Shown here: piece by piece, positions 1 to 9,567 of the stretch
Numbering within the stretch: the stretch's first letter is position 1
Layout of the letters: the number at the start of each line of letters is the position of its first letter
Source: Rhodobacteraceae bacterium QY30
GTDB taxonomy: Bacteria > Pseudomonadota > Alphaproteobacteria > Rhodobacterales > Rhodobacteraceae
Direction of reading: 5' to 3'
DNA: 64,000 bases
Assembly (NCBI GenBank): GCA_002356635.1
Contig: CP023454.1
Location: 3,146,501-3,210,500 of the forward strand
The notes under the pieces: generated by a model
Database searches by the model: none
What the model was told of the DNA's origin: nothing
The model's input: only the letters and a program-made list of their open reading frames with translations
Made by a program: the position numbers and the translations under genes

Positions 1-547
1 CGCCGCCGAGGCCCGCTTTGCCGCGCGGCGGCGGGCGCAGGTCGGCCCGGTCGGCTGCGGCCTTTGCGGCATCGACAGCCTGTCCGAGGCGCTGCGCGTG
101 CTGCCGCGCGTCCAGGCCGACGTGCGCCTGACACCCGATGAGGTGGCACAGGCCATGGCCGGCCTGACCCGGCACCAGGCACTTCATGACGCCACGCGCG
201 CGGCCCACGGCGCGGGGTTCTGGCGTCCCGGCCTGGGCGTCACCCTGGGGCGCGAGGATGTCGGCCGCCACAACGCGCTGGACAAACTGGCCGGGGCGAT
301 GGCGCGCGCCGGTCTTGCCGCCGAAGGTGCGCTGGTCATCACCAGCCGCGTCTCGGTCGACATGGTGCAGAAGGCGGTGATGATCGGGGCCCCCGTCCTG
401 ATTGCCGCCTCTGCCCCCACAGCTCTTGCGGTCGAAGAAGCCGATCGCAGCAACCTGACGCTGATCGCGCTGGCGCGCGGCAGCGATTTCGACGTCTACA
501 CCCATTCCGAACGCCTGATCCAAGGACCGCACGCCGATGTCGCCTGA
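1..547 (+). CDS. fdhD: FdhD, formate dehydrogenase sulfurtransferase (5' end missing)
   Basis: FdhD passes sulfur from the cysteine desulfurase IscS to the molybdenum cofactor of formate dehydrogenase, which the enzyme needs for activity. The reading frame is open from base 2 and ends at a TGA at 545-547, so the N-terminal part lies outside the window. The visible part holds the family hallmark GCGLCGIDSLSEA with its CxxC pair, the GREDVGRHNALDKL segment and the SRVSVDMVQKA segment, all strongly conserved in FdhD. It overlaps the next gene by 11 bases, as in fds operons where fdhD (fdsC) precedes fdsD. The formate dehydrogenase alpha, beta and gamma subunits are therefore expected just upstream of base 1 (inference). 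Confidence 0.95.
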   Translation, partial: AAEARFAARRRAQVGPVGCGLCGIDSLSEALRVLPRVQADVRLTPDEVAQAMAGLTRHQALHDATRAAHGAGFWRPGLGVTLGREDVGRHNALDKLAGAMARAGLAAEGALVITSRVSVDMVQKAVMIGAPVLIAASAPTALAVEEADRSNLTLIALARGSDFDVYTHSERLIQGPHADVA

Positions 548-758
548 TAAAATGATCCGCATGGCCAACCAGATCGCCATGTTCTTCGAAACCAAGCCGC
601 ATGCCGAAGGGGTGGCCGGTGTGGCCAACCACATCAGCGACTTCTGGGAGCCGCGGATGCGCCGCCAGCTTCTCGATCACATCGCCGCCGGGGGCGAAGG
701 ACTGCGCCCGCTGGTCGTGGAAGGCGCCGACCTGATCCGCAAGCCCCAGGCCGCCTGA
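537..758 (+). CDS. fdsD: Formate dehydrogenase delta subunit FdsD
   Basis: This 73-residue protein is the small delta subunit of the soluble NAD-dependent, molybdenum-containing formate dehydrogenase (FdsABGD type). That enzyme oxidises formate to CO2 in the cytoplasm. The sequence shows the family pattern: an N-terminal MIRMANQIAMFFE helix, then VANHISDFWEPRMRRQL, and length matches FdsD proteins. It starts inside the end of fdhD (11-base overlap, different frame), which suggests translational coupling. It is the last gene of its operon: the next gene is convergent and only 33 bases separate the stop codons, with no clear terminator hairpin between them. Confidence 0.92.
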   Translation: MSPDKMIRMANQIAMFFETKPHAEGVAGVANHISDFWEPRMRRQLLDHIAAGGEGLRPLVVEGADLIRKPQAA

Positions 759-791
759 CCTTCGGTCCATCGTCTGATGCCGTCGGGACCG

Positions 792-1877
792 CTACCCGGC
801 GGCACGCAGGATGGCCACCAGATCCCCTGCCGTCAGCGGCACCGGATTGGCCTTCATGGACGAGGCCGACAGCGCGGCACGCGCCACGGGCTCATGATCC
901 TCGGACCGCAGGCCCAGCGCCGACAGGCGCGGCAAGCCGGCCTCATGGATCCAGTTTTCCAGCGCGTCCACGGATCCCAGCGCGTCCCGCACCGCCTCCA
1001 TGCGCGGTGCCGCCCTGTTGGCGCGCAGAACATGCGGCAGCAGCGCGCCGCAGATGGCGCCATGCGCGGCGCCGGTCATGCCGCCGATCACGCCCGCCAG
1101 CCCATGCACCGCGCCCAGCCCCGAATTGGCCAACGCCAGCCCGCCACAAAGGCTGACCCAGGCCATCGCATCCCGCGCTGCGGGATCTTCTCCGGACATC
1201 AGGCTGCGCAATGCCGCAATGCCCTGCCCCATCGCCGGGAGGCATAGCGCGTCAGTATAGGCGTTGGCCCGCGTGCACAGCCAGGGTTCGACCACCTGCA
1301 CCAGCGCATCCAGCCCCGACGCCAGAGTCACCGCGCGCGGGGCATGATCCGTGAGGGCCGGATCGACGATCGCCACGCGGGCGATCATCCGGTCGTCGCG
1401 CAGGCTGACCTTGCGGCGGTGCGCCGGCACGTCGATCACCGCATTCTTCGTCACCTCGGCCCCTGTGCCCGCCGTTGTGGGCAGCGCGATGAACGGCAGC
1501 GGCGGCACCGACAGCGGCAGGGCCTTTCCGACCACCTCCAGATGATCCATCGCCCCACCGGGCGCGGGCACCAGCGCCGCCACCGCCTTGCCCAGGTCGA
1601 TCACCGCGCCGCCACCCAGGGCAATGACCAGATCGACGCCACGCGCGGTCTGGACCCCCGCTTCCAGCATTGCAAGAGTCGGCTCCTGCCCGCAGGAAAT
1701 CGCCCGGACTTCCATCCCCGCCCGCAGCAGATCCTGCCGCAGCCATTCGGCGCGGTCCGCATTGCGGCCATGCACCAGCGCCACGCGTCGGCCGAAGCCT
1801 GCGGCAATCCCGGCAGCCTGGGCCGCCTGACCGCGGCCGAAAAGGATCATGCCGGGCTGAAGGATCGAAAAGCTCAT
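792..1877 (-). CDS. Iron-containing (group III) alcohol dehydrogenase, last gene of glycerol operon
   Basis: A 361-residue iron-type alcohol dehydrogenase/maleylacetate reductase family protein. The NAD(P)-binding [13 protein letters not shown] motif is at about residues 86-98 and PTTAGTGAE at 133-141. The predicted metal-binding positions are D190, Q194, H258 and H272. The second is histidine in most family members; glutamine occurs in some subgroups. The start codon overlaps the glpK stop (ATGA, 4 bases), so it is probably co-translated with glycerol kinase. Its substrate cannot be read from sequence. In this setting a C3 aldehyde, dihydroxyacetone or a glycerol-derived alcohol is plausible (inference). 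Maleylacetate reductase is a possible alternative, but no aromatic-pathway genes are nearby. Confidence 0.85.
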   Translation of the reverse strand: MSFSILQPGMILFGRGQAAQAAGIAAGFGRRVALVHGRNADRAEWLRQDLLRAGMEVRAISCGQEPTLAMLEAGVQTARGVDLVIALGGGAVIDLGKAVAALVPAPGGAMDHLEVVGKALPLSVPPLPFIALPTTAGTGAEVTKNAVIDVPAHRRKVSLRDDRMIARVAIVDPALTDHAPRAVTLASGLDALVQVVEPWLCTRANAYTDALCLPAMGQGIAALRSLMSGEDPAARDAMAWVSLCGGLALANSGLGAVHGLAGVIGGMTGAAHGAICGALLPHVLRANRAAPRMEAVRDALGSVDALENWIHEAGLPRLSALGLRSEDHEPVARAALSASSMKANPVPLTAGDLVAILRAAG

Positions 1878-3358
1878 ACCATCAACGTCGCCTGAACGGC
1901 CCTTTGCCAGCGGCCATATTTCTTCGTTCTCAGATCCTCGGACATTGCAGGTTCAAACCTCCGCTCCAACGCCCAGTTGGCGGCAAAACCTGCCTGGTCG
2001 GGATAGATCCCCGCGGCCATTCCCGCCAGCCAGGCCGCGCCCAGCGCCGTCGTTTCCAGCACCTCAGGCCGGTCGACCGGCGCGCCGATGATGTCGGACA
2101 GGAACTGCATCGTCCAGTCCGACGCGGACATGCCGCCATCCACCCGCAAGACCCGGTGCGCTGCACCTGACCAGTCGGCGCGCATGGCTTCCAGCAGGTC
2201 CTTGGTCTGGAAGCCCACGCTTTCCAGCGCCGCCCGGGCCAGCTCGGCAGGGCCGGAATTGCGGGTCAGGCCGTAAACCGCGCCGCGACAGTCGGCATTC
2301 CAGTAAGGCGCGCCCAAGCCCACGAAGGCAGGGACCAGCACGACGTCCTGCGACGGATCCGCGGCATCCGCCAGCGCTTGCGTTTCCCCGGCCCCCCGGA
2401 TGACCTTCAGGCCGTCGCGCAGCCATTGCACCACCGCCCCCGCAATGAAGATCGAGCCTTCCAGCGCATAGGTCGTCTGCCCACCCAGCCTGTAGGCAAT
2501 GGTTCCCAGAAGTCGGTTCCGGCTTTCCACCAGCGTTTGCCCGGTGTTCAGAAGCGCAAAGCAGCCGGTGCCATAGGTGGATTTCATCATTCCCGGCTGG
2601 AAACAGGCCTGTCCCACCGTCGCCGCCTGCTGGTCGCCCGCCACCCCGCGGATCGGGATTTCACGGCCAAACAGGTCGGCGCGCGTGACGCCGAAATCAT
2701 CGGCGCAATCGCGCACCTCGGGCAGAAGCGACATGGGGATGTTCAGCAAGCGGCAGATGTCGTCGTCCCAGCGATTTTCGCGGATGTTGTAGATCAGCGT
2801 CCGTGCGGCATTAGTGGCATCGGTCGCATGGACGCGGCCACCCGTCAGCTTCCAGATAAGGAAGCTGTCGATGGTGCCAAAGGCCAGCTCGCCGCGTTCC
2901 GCCCGCGCCCGCGCGCCGTCGACATTGTCCAGCAGCCAGGCAATCTTGGTGCCCGAAAAATACGGATCCAGCAGCAGGCCCGTGGCGTGGGTGATCCTGG
3001 GCTCGTGCCCATCCGCCTTCAGCTTCTGGCACAGCGCGGCCGTACGCCGGTCTTGCCAGACGATGGCACGGGAAATCGGCTCGCCGGTCGCGCGGTCCCA
3101 GATCAGCGTGGTTTCACGCTGGTTGGTGATGCCGATGGCGGCGATCCCGCCAGCATCGATCCCGGCCTTCTCGATCACCGCGCGCGCCGTTCCGGCAACG
3201 CTGCCCCATATCTCGGCAGGATCATGTTCCACCCAGCCCGAGGCGGGGAAATGCTGCGCGAATTCCTTCTGCGCCACCGCCACCACCTGCATCGCCCCAT
3301 CAAACAGGATCGCCCGGCTGGAGGTCGTTCCCTGATCGATCGCCAGAACATGGGTCAT
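1874..3358 (-). CDS. glpK: Glycerol kinase
   Basis: GlpK phosphorylates glycerol to sn-glycerol-3-phosphate with ATP and so traps the imported substrate. At 494 residues it has family length. It opens with the phosphate-binding [15 protein letters not shown] segment (about residues 6-20) and carries [19 protein letters not shown] and [14 protein letters not shown], all typical of FGGY-family glycerol kinases. It lies 90 bases downstream of the glpV binding-protein gene, with a strong hairpin between them, and ends in a 4-base overlap with the alcohol dehydrogenase gene. The product feeds GlpD, encoded at the head of the same run of genes. Confidence 0.97.
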   Translation of the reverse strand: MTHVLAIDQGTTSSRAILFDGAMQVVAVAQKEFAQHFPASGWVEHDPAEIWGSVAGTARAVIEKAGIDAGGIAAIGITNQRETTLIWDRATGEPISRAIVWQDRRTAALCQKLKADGHEPRITHATGLLLDPYFSGTKIAWLLDNVDGARARAERGELAFGTIDSFLIWKLTGGRVHATDATNAARTLIYNIRENRWDDDICRLLNIPMSLLPEVRDCADDFGVTRADLFGREIPIRGVAGDQQAATVGQACFQPGMMKSTYGTGCFALLNTGQTLVESRNRLLGTIAYRLGGQTTYALEGSIFIAGAVVQWLRDGLKVIRGAGETQALADAADPSQDVVLVPAFVGLGAPYWNADCRGAVYGLTRNSGPAELARAALESVGFQTKDLLEAMRADWSGAAHRVLRVDGGMSASDWTMQFLSDIIGAPVDRPEVLETTALGAAWLAGMAAGIYPDQAGFAANWALERRFEPAMSEDLRTKKYGRWQRAVQATLMV

Positions 3359-3420
3359 GATGCTGCTTCTTCTTTTCCCAAATATCCAGATCCCGCCACC
3401 CGCGACCGGGCGGAAGATGC

Positions 3421-3442
3421 GGGGGGCGGCGCACCGCCCCCC
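3421..3442 (-). promoter_or_regulatory. Intercistronic hairpin after glpV
   Basis: A perfect 9-bp GC stem with a 4-base loop (left arm 3421-3429, right arm 3434-3442) begins seven bases after the glpV stop codon on the transcribed strand. No T-run follows, so it is unlikely to be an efficient intrinsic terminator. Hairpins here are known to protect the 3' end of binding-protein mRNA in ABC operons such as mal. A role in keeping GlpV more abundant than GlpK is inferred. Confidence 0.6.
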
Positions 3443-3448
3443 AAAGGA

Positions 3449-5173
3449 TCACTTCTGCCAGGACTTGATCAACTCGTCATAGTTGATCGTCTGCGGCTTT
3501 TCCTTTTCGTTCTCGATCTTCAGCTGCGGCGCCAGGTTGCCCTTCGACACCGCATCGGCGTTCCAGTAGGCCAGGTCATGTTCTTCGGCCAGTTTCGGGC
3601 CGATGTCGCCCTGCACGCCCGACTTCTCGATCCGCGCCATCACCTTTTCCTGCTCGGCACACAGGCTGTCCATCGCCTCTTGCGGGGTTTTAGCCCCGGA
3701 AGACGCATCGCCGATCGCCTGCCACCACAGCTGCGCCAGTTTCGGGTAATCCGGCACGTTGGTCCCCGTGGGCGACCACTGCACGCGCGCGGGCGAGCGG
3801 TAGAATTCGATCAGCCCGCCCAGTTTCGGCGCCCGGTCGGTGAAGGACTGGTGCTGGATCGTCGATTCCCGGATCAGCGTCAGGCCGACGTGGCTTTTCT
3901 TCACGTCCACCGTTTTCGAGGTCACGAACTGCGCATAAAGCCACGCGGCCTTGGCGCGGTCATCCGGCGTGGATTTCAGCAGCGTCCAGGACCCCACGTC
4001 CTGATAGCCCAGCTTCATGCCGTCTTTCCAGTAGACGCCATGCGGCGAGGGCGCGAAGCGCCATTTCGGTGTGCCGTCCTCGTTCACCACCGGCAGGCCG
4101 TCCTTCACCATATCGGCGGTAAAGGCGGTGTACATGAACATCTGCTGGGCAATCTCGCCCTGCGCCGGCACCGGCCCGGATTCGCTGAAGGTCATGCCTT
4201 GGGCGGCGGCAGGCGCATAGGCTTTCATCCAGTCCAGATATTTCTGGATCGAATAGACCGCGGCCGGTCCGTTGGTATCGCCGCCGCGCGCCACGCAAGA
4301 CCCGACGGGGCGCGAGTTTTCGTCGACCTTGATCCCCCATTCATCGACTGGCAACCCGTTCGGCAGGCCCTTGTCGCCGTTCCCCGCCATCGAAAGCCAG
4401 GCATCGGTGAAGCGCCAGCCCAGGCTGGGGTCCTTCTTGCCATAGTCCATATGGCCGTAGACCTTCTTCCCGTCGATTTCCCGGCCGGTGAAGAATTCGG
4501 CGATGTCCTCATAGGCCGACCAGTTGACCGGAACGCCCAGGTCATAGCCATACTTGGCCTTGAAATCCGCCTTGTTCTTTTCGTCGTTGAACCAGTCGTA
4601 GCGGAACCAGTAGAGGTTCGCGAACTGCTGGTCGGGCAGCTGATACAGGTCGCCATCCGGCGCGGTCGTGAACTTGGTCCCGATGAAGTCGGCCAGATCG
4701 AGGCCCGGGTTGGTCACGTCCTTGCCTTCGTTTTCCATCCACTTCGTCAGGCTGCGCGCCTGCTGGTAGCGCCAGTGGGTGCCAATCAGGTCGCTGTCGT
4801 TGACATAGGCGTCATAGATGTTTTCGCCCGACTGCATCTGGGTCTGCAGCTTTTCGACGACGTCGCCTTCGCCAATCAGGTCATGAGTCAGCTTGATGCC
4901 GGTGATCGCGGTAAAGGCCGGGGCCAGCACCTTGGATTCGTATTCATGCGTGGTAATGGTTTCCGACACCACCTTGATTTCCATCCCGGCGAAAGGCTTC
5001 GCCGCGTCGATGAACCACTGCATTTCCTTTTCCTGATCGGCGCGGCTTAGCGTCGACATGTCGCCGATTTCCTTGTCGAGGAAGGCTTTCGCCTCCTCCA
5101 TCCCGGCCCAGGACGGGGCGCCCAGGGCCATGAAGGCCAGGGCAAGCGCCGTGGTCGAATACCGAAGTCTCAT
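3449..5173 (-). CDS. glpV: Glycerol ABC transporter periplasmic binding protein GlpV
   Basis: This 574-residue extracellular solute-binding protein is expected to capture glycerol in the periplasm and deliver it to the GlpP/GlpQ channel. A signal peptide is clear: a basic start (MRLRY), a hydrophobic core, and a likely cut after SWA at residue 23. The protein is longer than common sugar-binding proteins, as in GlpV of the rhizobial glpDSTPQUV locus. It contains two isolated cysteines (C293 in GSCVARGG, and one in DSLCAEQ), which could form a disulfide in the periplasm. A good ribosome site (AGGAGGAATGAC before ATG) supports the start. Glycerol specificity rests on gene context. Confidence 0.88.
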   Translation of the reverse strand: MRLRYSTTALALAFMALGAPSWAGMEEAKAFLDKEIGDMSTLSRADQEKEMQWFIDAAKPFAGMEIKVVSETITTHEYESKVLAPAFTAITGIKLTHDLIGEGDVVEKLQTQMQSGENIYDAYVNDSDLIGTHWRYQQARSLTKWMENEGKDVTNPGLDLADFIGTKFTTAPDGDLYQLPDQQFANLYWFRYDWFNDEKNKADFKAKYGYDLGVPVNWSAYEDIAEFFTGREIDGKKVYGHMDYGKKDPSLGWRFTDAWLSMAGNGDKGLPNGLPVDEWGIKVDENSRPVGSCVARGGDTNGPAAVYSIQKYLDWMKAYAPAAAQGMTFSESGPVPAQGEIAQQMFMYTAFTADMVKDGLPVVNEDGTPKWRFAPSPHGVYWKDGMKLGYQDVGSWTLLKSTPDDRAKAAWLYAQFVTSKTVDVKKSHVGLTLIRESTIQHQSFTDRAPKLGGLIEFYRSPARVQWSPTGTNVPDYPKLAQLWWQAIGDASSGAKTPQEAMDSLCAEQEKVMARIEKSGVQGDIGPKLAEEHDLAYWNADAVSKGNLAPQLKIENEKEKPQTINYDELIKSWQK

Positions 5174-5248
5174 GTCATTCCTCCTGTTGCAGGTCGTTCT
5201 TGGTATTTGCGGGTCGGGCTTTGTTGCCCGGCGCCGTCGGCGTGCCTG

Positions 5249-5652
5249 TCAGACCCAGCGGAAAACCGCTGCGGCATAGATCAGGCATAGGACCAGCGCC
5301 CCCCAGAGGGGGGAGCCGAAGGCGGCAAGCCAGGCCAGGCTGATGAAGGCCGATCCCAGCAGCGTGATGAACAGCCGGTCGCCGCGCGTCGTCTCGATCC
5401 GAAGGATGCCCAGGCGCGGTGTTTCGGGAAACCGGATCGCGGCCCAGGTGAAGACGACCAGCAGCGTGGCGATGATGATGAAGAACAGCCCGGTCGGGAA
5501 GGTCCAGGCCATCCAGCCACGCTGGATCAGCGGTGCGGTCCAGTCGCGCGCCCCGTCCGCCTCCGGGACAGCGGCGAACAGCAGGGCAAGGACCACCAGC
5601 AGGATCGCGCCCGCGACCAGAAGGAACAGGTTGGCGTTGCGGCTGCGGGTCA

Positions 5653-5656
<4 letters not shown>
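5249..5656 (-). CDS. glpU: GlpU, small membrane protein of glycerol transporter (DUF2160)
   Basis: A 135-residue inner-membrane protein with about four hydrophobic segments: residues 8-28, 48-70, 94-110 and 115-132. It matches the DUF2160 proteins found between the permeases and the binding protein in glycerol ABC operons (GlpU). Its function is unknown; it may be an accessory membrane subunit. Two adjacent ATG codons (5656 and 5653) overlap the glpQ stop in an ATGATG junction, so either start gives translational coupling. The 75 bases between its stop and glpV hold only the glpV ribosome site. Confidence 0.82.
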
Positions 5657-6464
<808 letters not shown>

Positions 6465-6465
<1 letters not shown>

Positions 6466-7337
6466 CACAGGCCCTCCTCTTTGTCGAAGTTGGTCATGAC
6501 GGTGTAGAACACCCAGCTGACCAGCAGGATCACCAGGAAATACATGATCGAGAACGCCGCCGCGGGGCCCAGGTCGAACTGGCCCACGGCCATCTTCACC
6601 AGGTCGATTGACAGGAAGGTGGTCGCATTGCCCGGCCCGCCGCCGGTAACGACGAAGGGTTCGGTATAGATCATGAAGCTGTCCATGAAGCGCAGAAGGA
6701 TCGCGATCAGCAGCACGCCGGACATCTTCGGAAGCTCGATGTAGCGAAAGACTTTCCAGCGCGTCGCCTGGTCGATCCGGGCCGCCTGGTAATAAGCCTG
6801 CGGGATGGATTGCAGGCCCGCATAGCACAACAGCGCCACAAGCGAGGTCCAGTGCCAGACATCCATGACGATGACCGTGGCCCAGGCATCCAGTGCGTCG
6901 TTGGTGTAGTTGTAGTCAAATCCCAGACTGGCCAGCGCATGACCAAGAAGGCCGATATCCACGCGCCCGAAGATCTGCCAGATGGTGCCCACCACGTTCC
7001 ACGGGATCAGCAGCGGCAGCGCCATCAAGACCAGCGTGACCGAGGACCAGAAGCCCTTCTTCGGCATGTTCAGGGCGATGAAGATGCCCAGCGGCACCTC
7101 GATGGCAAGGATGATCGCGGAAAACAGCACCTGCCGGCCCAGCGCGGCGTGCAGCCGGTCGGAATGGATCATTTCGTCGAACCAGTCGAAACCGGCCCAG
7201 AAGAAATCGTTGTTCCCGAAGGTGTCCTGAACGGAGTAGTTGACCACCGTCATCAGCGGGATCACGGCGGAAAAGGCCACCAACACCAGAACCGGCAGCA
7301 CCAGGAACCAGGCTTTCTGATTGACCGTCTTGTTCAT
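6465..7337 (-). CDS. glpP: Glycerol ABC transporter permease GlpP
   Basis: A 290-residue permease with about six membrane segments, partner of GlpQ. The first hydrophobic stretch starts near residue 9 (AWFLVLPVLVLVAFSAVIPL). The ATPase-docking EAA-type loop YYQAARIDQATRWKVFRYI lies near residue 190. It is joined to its neighbours by one-base TGATG overlaps on both sides (glpT stop and glpQ start), the tightest coupling in the operon, which fits equal production of the channel subunits. The family is MalF/UgpA-like binding-protein-dependent permeases. Confidence 0.9.
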
Positions 7338-8416
7338 CAGGCCGCCCTTCCCTGCAAGCGCCAGTCATCGGCGTAGACGTTGATATGCCCCGGTGCGAAA
7401 ACCAGCCGCCCCATGGCGGGGCTGACGGCTTGGCCTTCATGGGCGATGGCATTGACGGGGCGGCCGTCGAAGTCGGCGCGCACGATGCGGTGGCGGCCCA
7501 CGTCTTCGATCCGGTTCACACGGACGGGCAGGCCCGAAGGTTCATCGGTCAGCGCGACATATTCCGGCCGCACGCCCAGTTGCACGCGGCCCAAGGGGCG
7601 CCCGTAATCCAGCCCCAGGTCGATCTGCTGGCCCGCGACAGTGGCAAAACGCCCCTCGACCGTCGCGTCGAACAGGTTCATGCCGGGGGAGCCGATGAAG
7701 TAGCCCACGAAAGTATGCGCCGGGGTTTCGAACAGCTCTTGCGGGGTGCCGATCTGAACCACGCGACCGTCGTGCATCACCACCACCCGATCCGCAAAGG
7801 TCAGCGCCTCGGTCTGGTCATGGGTGACGTAGATCATCGTATGGCCAAACTGCTGGTGCAGGGATTTCAGCTGCGTGCGCAATTCCCACTTCATGTGCGG
7901 GTCGATCACGGTCAGCGGTTCATCGAACAGGATCGCGTTCACGTCTTCCCGCACCATTCCCCGGCCCAGGCTGATCTTCTGCTTGGCATCCGCCGTCAGC
8001 CCACGCGCCTTGCGCTTCAGCACCTCCTCCATCCCGATCATGCGGGCGATCTGCTGGACGCGGGTGTGGATATAGGCCGGGTCCATGCCGCGGTTACGCA
8101 AGGGGAAGGCCAGGTTATCCTCGACCGTCATCGTGTCGTAGACGACCGGAAACTGGAACACCTGCGCGATGTTGCGTTCGGCCGTCGGCGCGTCGGTCAC
8201 GTCACGGTCACCGAACAGAACCCGCCCCTGGCTGGGGCGCACAAGGCCGGAGATGATGTTCAGAAGCGTGGTCTTGCCGCAGCCCGATGCCCCCAGAAGG
8301 GCATAGGCGCGCCCGTCTTCCCAGACGTGGTTCAATTCCTTCAGCGCGAAGTCGGCTTCGGACTTCGGGTGGGGCATGTAGCTGTGGGCCAGTTTCTGAA
8401 GCGTGATCCGTGCCAT
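7337..8416 (-). CDS. glpT: Glycerol ABC transporter ATP-binding protein GlpT (degenerate signature motif)
   Basis: A 359-residue ATPase subunit with a C-terminal TOBE-type domain. Walker A is GASGCGKT (42-49), Walker B is AILFDEP (161-167) and the switch histidine H199 sits in YVTHDQTEA. The ABC signature, normally LSGGQ, reads LTADAKQ at 140-146, so the loop that completes the partner's ATP site is non-standard. The D-loop also differs (TVIDP). It pairs with GlpS, whose own switch histidine is missing. The name follows the rhizobial glpSTPQUV system and is unrelated to the E. coli GlpT antiporter. Confidence 0.9.
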   Translation of the reverse strand: MARITLQKLAHSYMPHPKSEADFALKELNHVWEDGRAYALLGASGCGKTTLLNIISGLVRPSQGRVLFGDRDVTDAPTAERNIAQVFQFPVVYDTMTVEDNLAFPLRNRGMDPAYIHTRVQQIARMIGMEEVLKRKARGLTADAKQKISLGRGMVREDVNAILFDEPLTVIDPHMKWELRTQLKSLHQQFGHTMIYVTHDQTEALTFADRVVVMHDGRVVQIGTPQELFETPAHTFVGYFIGSPGMNLFDATVEGRFATVAGQQIDLGLDYGRPLGRVQLGVRPEYVALTDEPSGLPVRVNRIEDVGRHRIVRADFDGRPVNAIAHEGQAVSPAMGRLVFAPGHINVYADDWRLQGRAA

Positions 8417-8428
8417 TCCCGCCCCCTT

Positions 8429-9517
8429 TCAAGCCGCGATTGCATAGGGCGCGGGGGCGACAAGCCGGCCCCCTTCGCAAAAGACGTACAGATGCGCCGG
8501 GTCCAGATGGACGGTCACCGCATCTCCGGGGGCCAGCCGGTGGACCCCGCCGATCAGCCCGACCCAGCGGTGATCGCCGTGATCCAGATGGACGAAGGTT
8601 TCCGATCCGGTGATCTCGGTCACGGCGACGCGGGCCGGGAATTCGACGGCATCGCCGGTGTGGCGCCCCAAGGACAGGTGGTTGGCGCGAAAGCCGCCCG
8701 TGTAGCGCCCATCGGGCAGATCCAGAAGCGCGCCGGTCGCGGGAACCTGCTGGCCTTCGCCGAACACAACGCGGTTGCCGATCTTGGCCAGCGACAGGAA
8801 GTTCATCGGCGGGTCGGAAAACACCCGCGCCGTGGTGGCATCCGCGGGCTGGCGGTAGACCTGCGGCGTGGGGCCGAACTGGGTGATGCGGCCTTCCCAA
8901 AGCGTGGCGGTATTACCGCCCAGAAGCAGCGCCTCTTCGGGTTCGGTGGTCGCGTAGACGAAGATTGCGCCCGAGGCTTCGAAGATTTTCGGAATCTCAA
9001 GACGAAGCTCTTCGCGGAGCTTGTAGTCAAGGTTCGCCAGCGGTTCGTCCAGAAGCACCAAGCCTGCGTCCTTGACCAGCGCCCTCGCCAGCGCGCAGCG
9101 TTGCTGCTGGCCGCCCGAAAGTTCCAGCGGCTTGCGGGACAGAAGCGGGGTCAGCTTCAGCATGTCGGCCACCCGCTTGACGCGGGCGTCGATGTCGGCC
9201 CGGTCACGGCCCATCAGCCGCAGGGGCGAGGCGATGTTGTCGTAGACCGTCATCGAGGGGTAGTTGATGAACTGCTGGTAGACCATCGCCACCTGACGGT
9301 CCTGCACACGCTGGCCGGTCACGTCCTTCCCGTGCCACAGGACACGGCCCCGGGTTGGCACATCCAGCCCCGCCATCAACCGCATGAGCGTGGTCTTGCC
9401 CGCGAGCGTCGGCCCCAGCAGGACGTTCATCGTTCCCTTTTCAAGGGTCAGGTCCGTATCGTGGACATGGGTCTTGCCCGCCACGACCTTCGCCACCCCC
9501 CGCAGTTCAAGCGCCAT
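8429..9517 (-). CDS. glpS: Glycerol ABC transporter ATP-binding protein GlpS (no switch histidine)
   Basis: A 362-residue ATPase subunit. The ATG at 9517 (MALELRG) is chosen because AGGGAGGAAG precedes it; a longer frame to 9610 runs through non-coding-like sequence. Walker A is GPTLAGKT (35-42), the signature LSGGQ is at 133-137 and Walker B LVLLDEP at 153-159. The switch position that should be histidine is T191 in VYATTEPEEA. The C-terminal half is a TOBE-like regulatory domain. It is 12 bases upstream of glpT and 50 bases downstream of glpD. Together GlpS and GlpT would form an asymmetric ATPase dimer with one standard site. Confidence 0.9.
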   Translation of the reverse strand: MALELRGVAKVVAGKTHVHDTDLTLEKGTMNVLLGPTLAGKTTLMRLMAGLDVPTRGRVLWHGKDVTGQRVQDRQVAMVYQQFINYPSMTVYDNIASPLRLMGRDRADIDARVKRVADMLKLTPLLSRKPLELSGGQQQRCALARALVKDAGLVLLDEPLANLDYKLREELRLEIPKIFEASGAIFVYATTEPEEALLLGGNTATLWEGRITQFGPTPQVYRQPADATTARVFSDPPMNFLSLAKIGNRVVFGEGQQVPATGALLDLPDGRYTGGFRANHLSLGRHTGDAVEFPARVAVTEITGSETFVHLDHGDHRWVGLIGGVHRLAPGDAVTVHLDPAHLYVFCEGGRLVAPAPYAIAA

Positions 9518-9567
9518 GCGCTTCCTCCCTTTCGACCGGGCGCCCCTCGCCCCCGGCCAAACCCCCG

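Noticed and set aside
1351-1877. Maleylacetate reductase as the name for the iron-type dehydrogenase
   Set aside because: The fold family is shared, but no chlorocatechol or hydroxyquinol genes are nearby, and coupling to glpK points elsewhere.
2378-5050. An 890-codon open frame on the plus strand opposite glpK and glpV
   Set aside because: It is antisense to two well-supported genes. Long antisense frames are expected in GC-rich DNA where stops are rare. Its translation is low-complexity (rich in H, R, G, P) with no domain.
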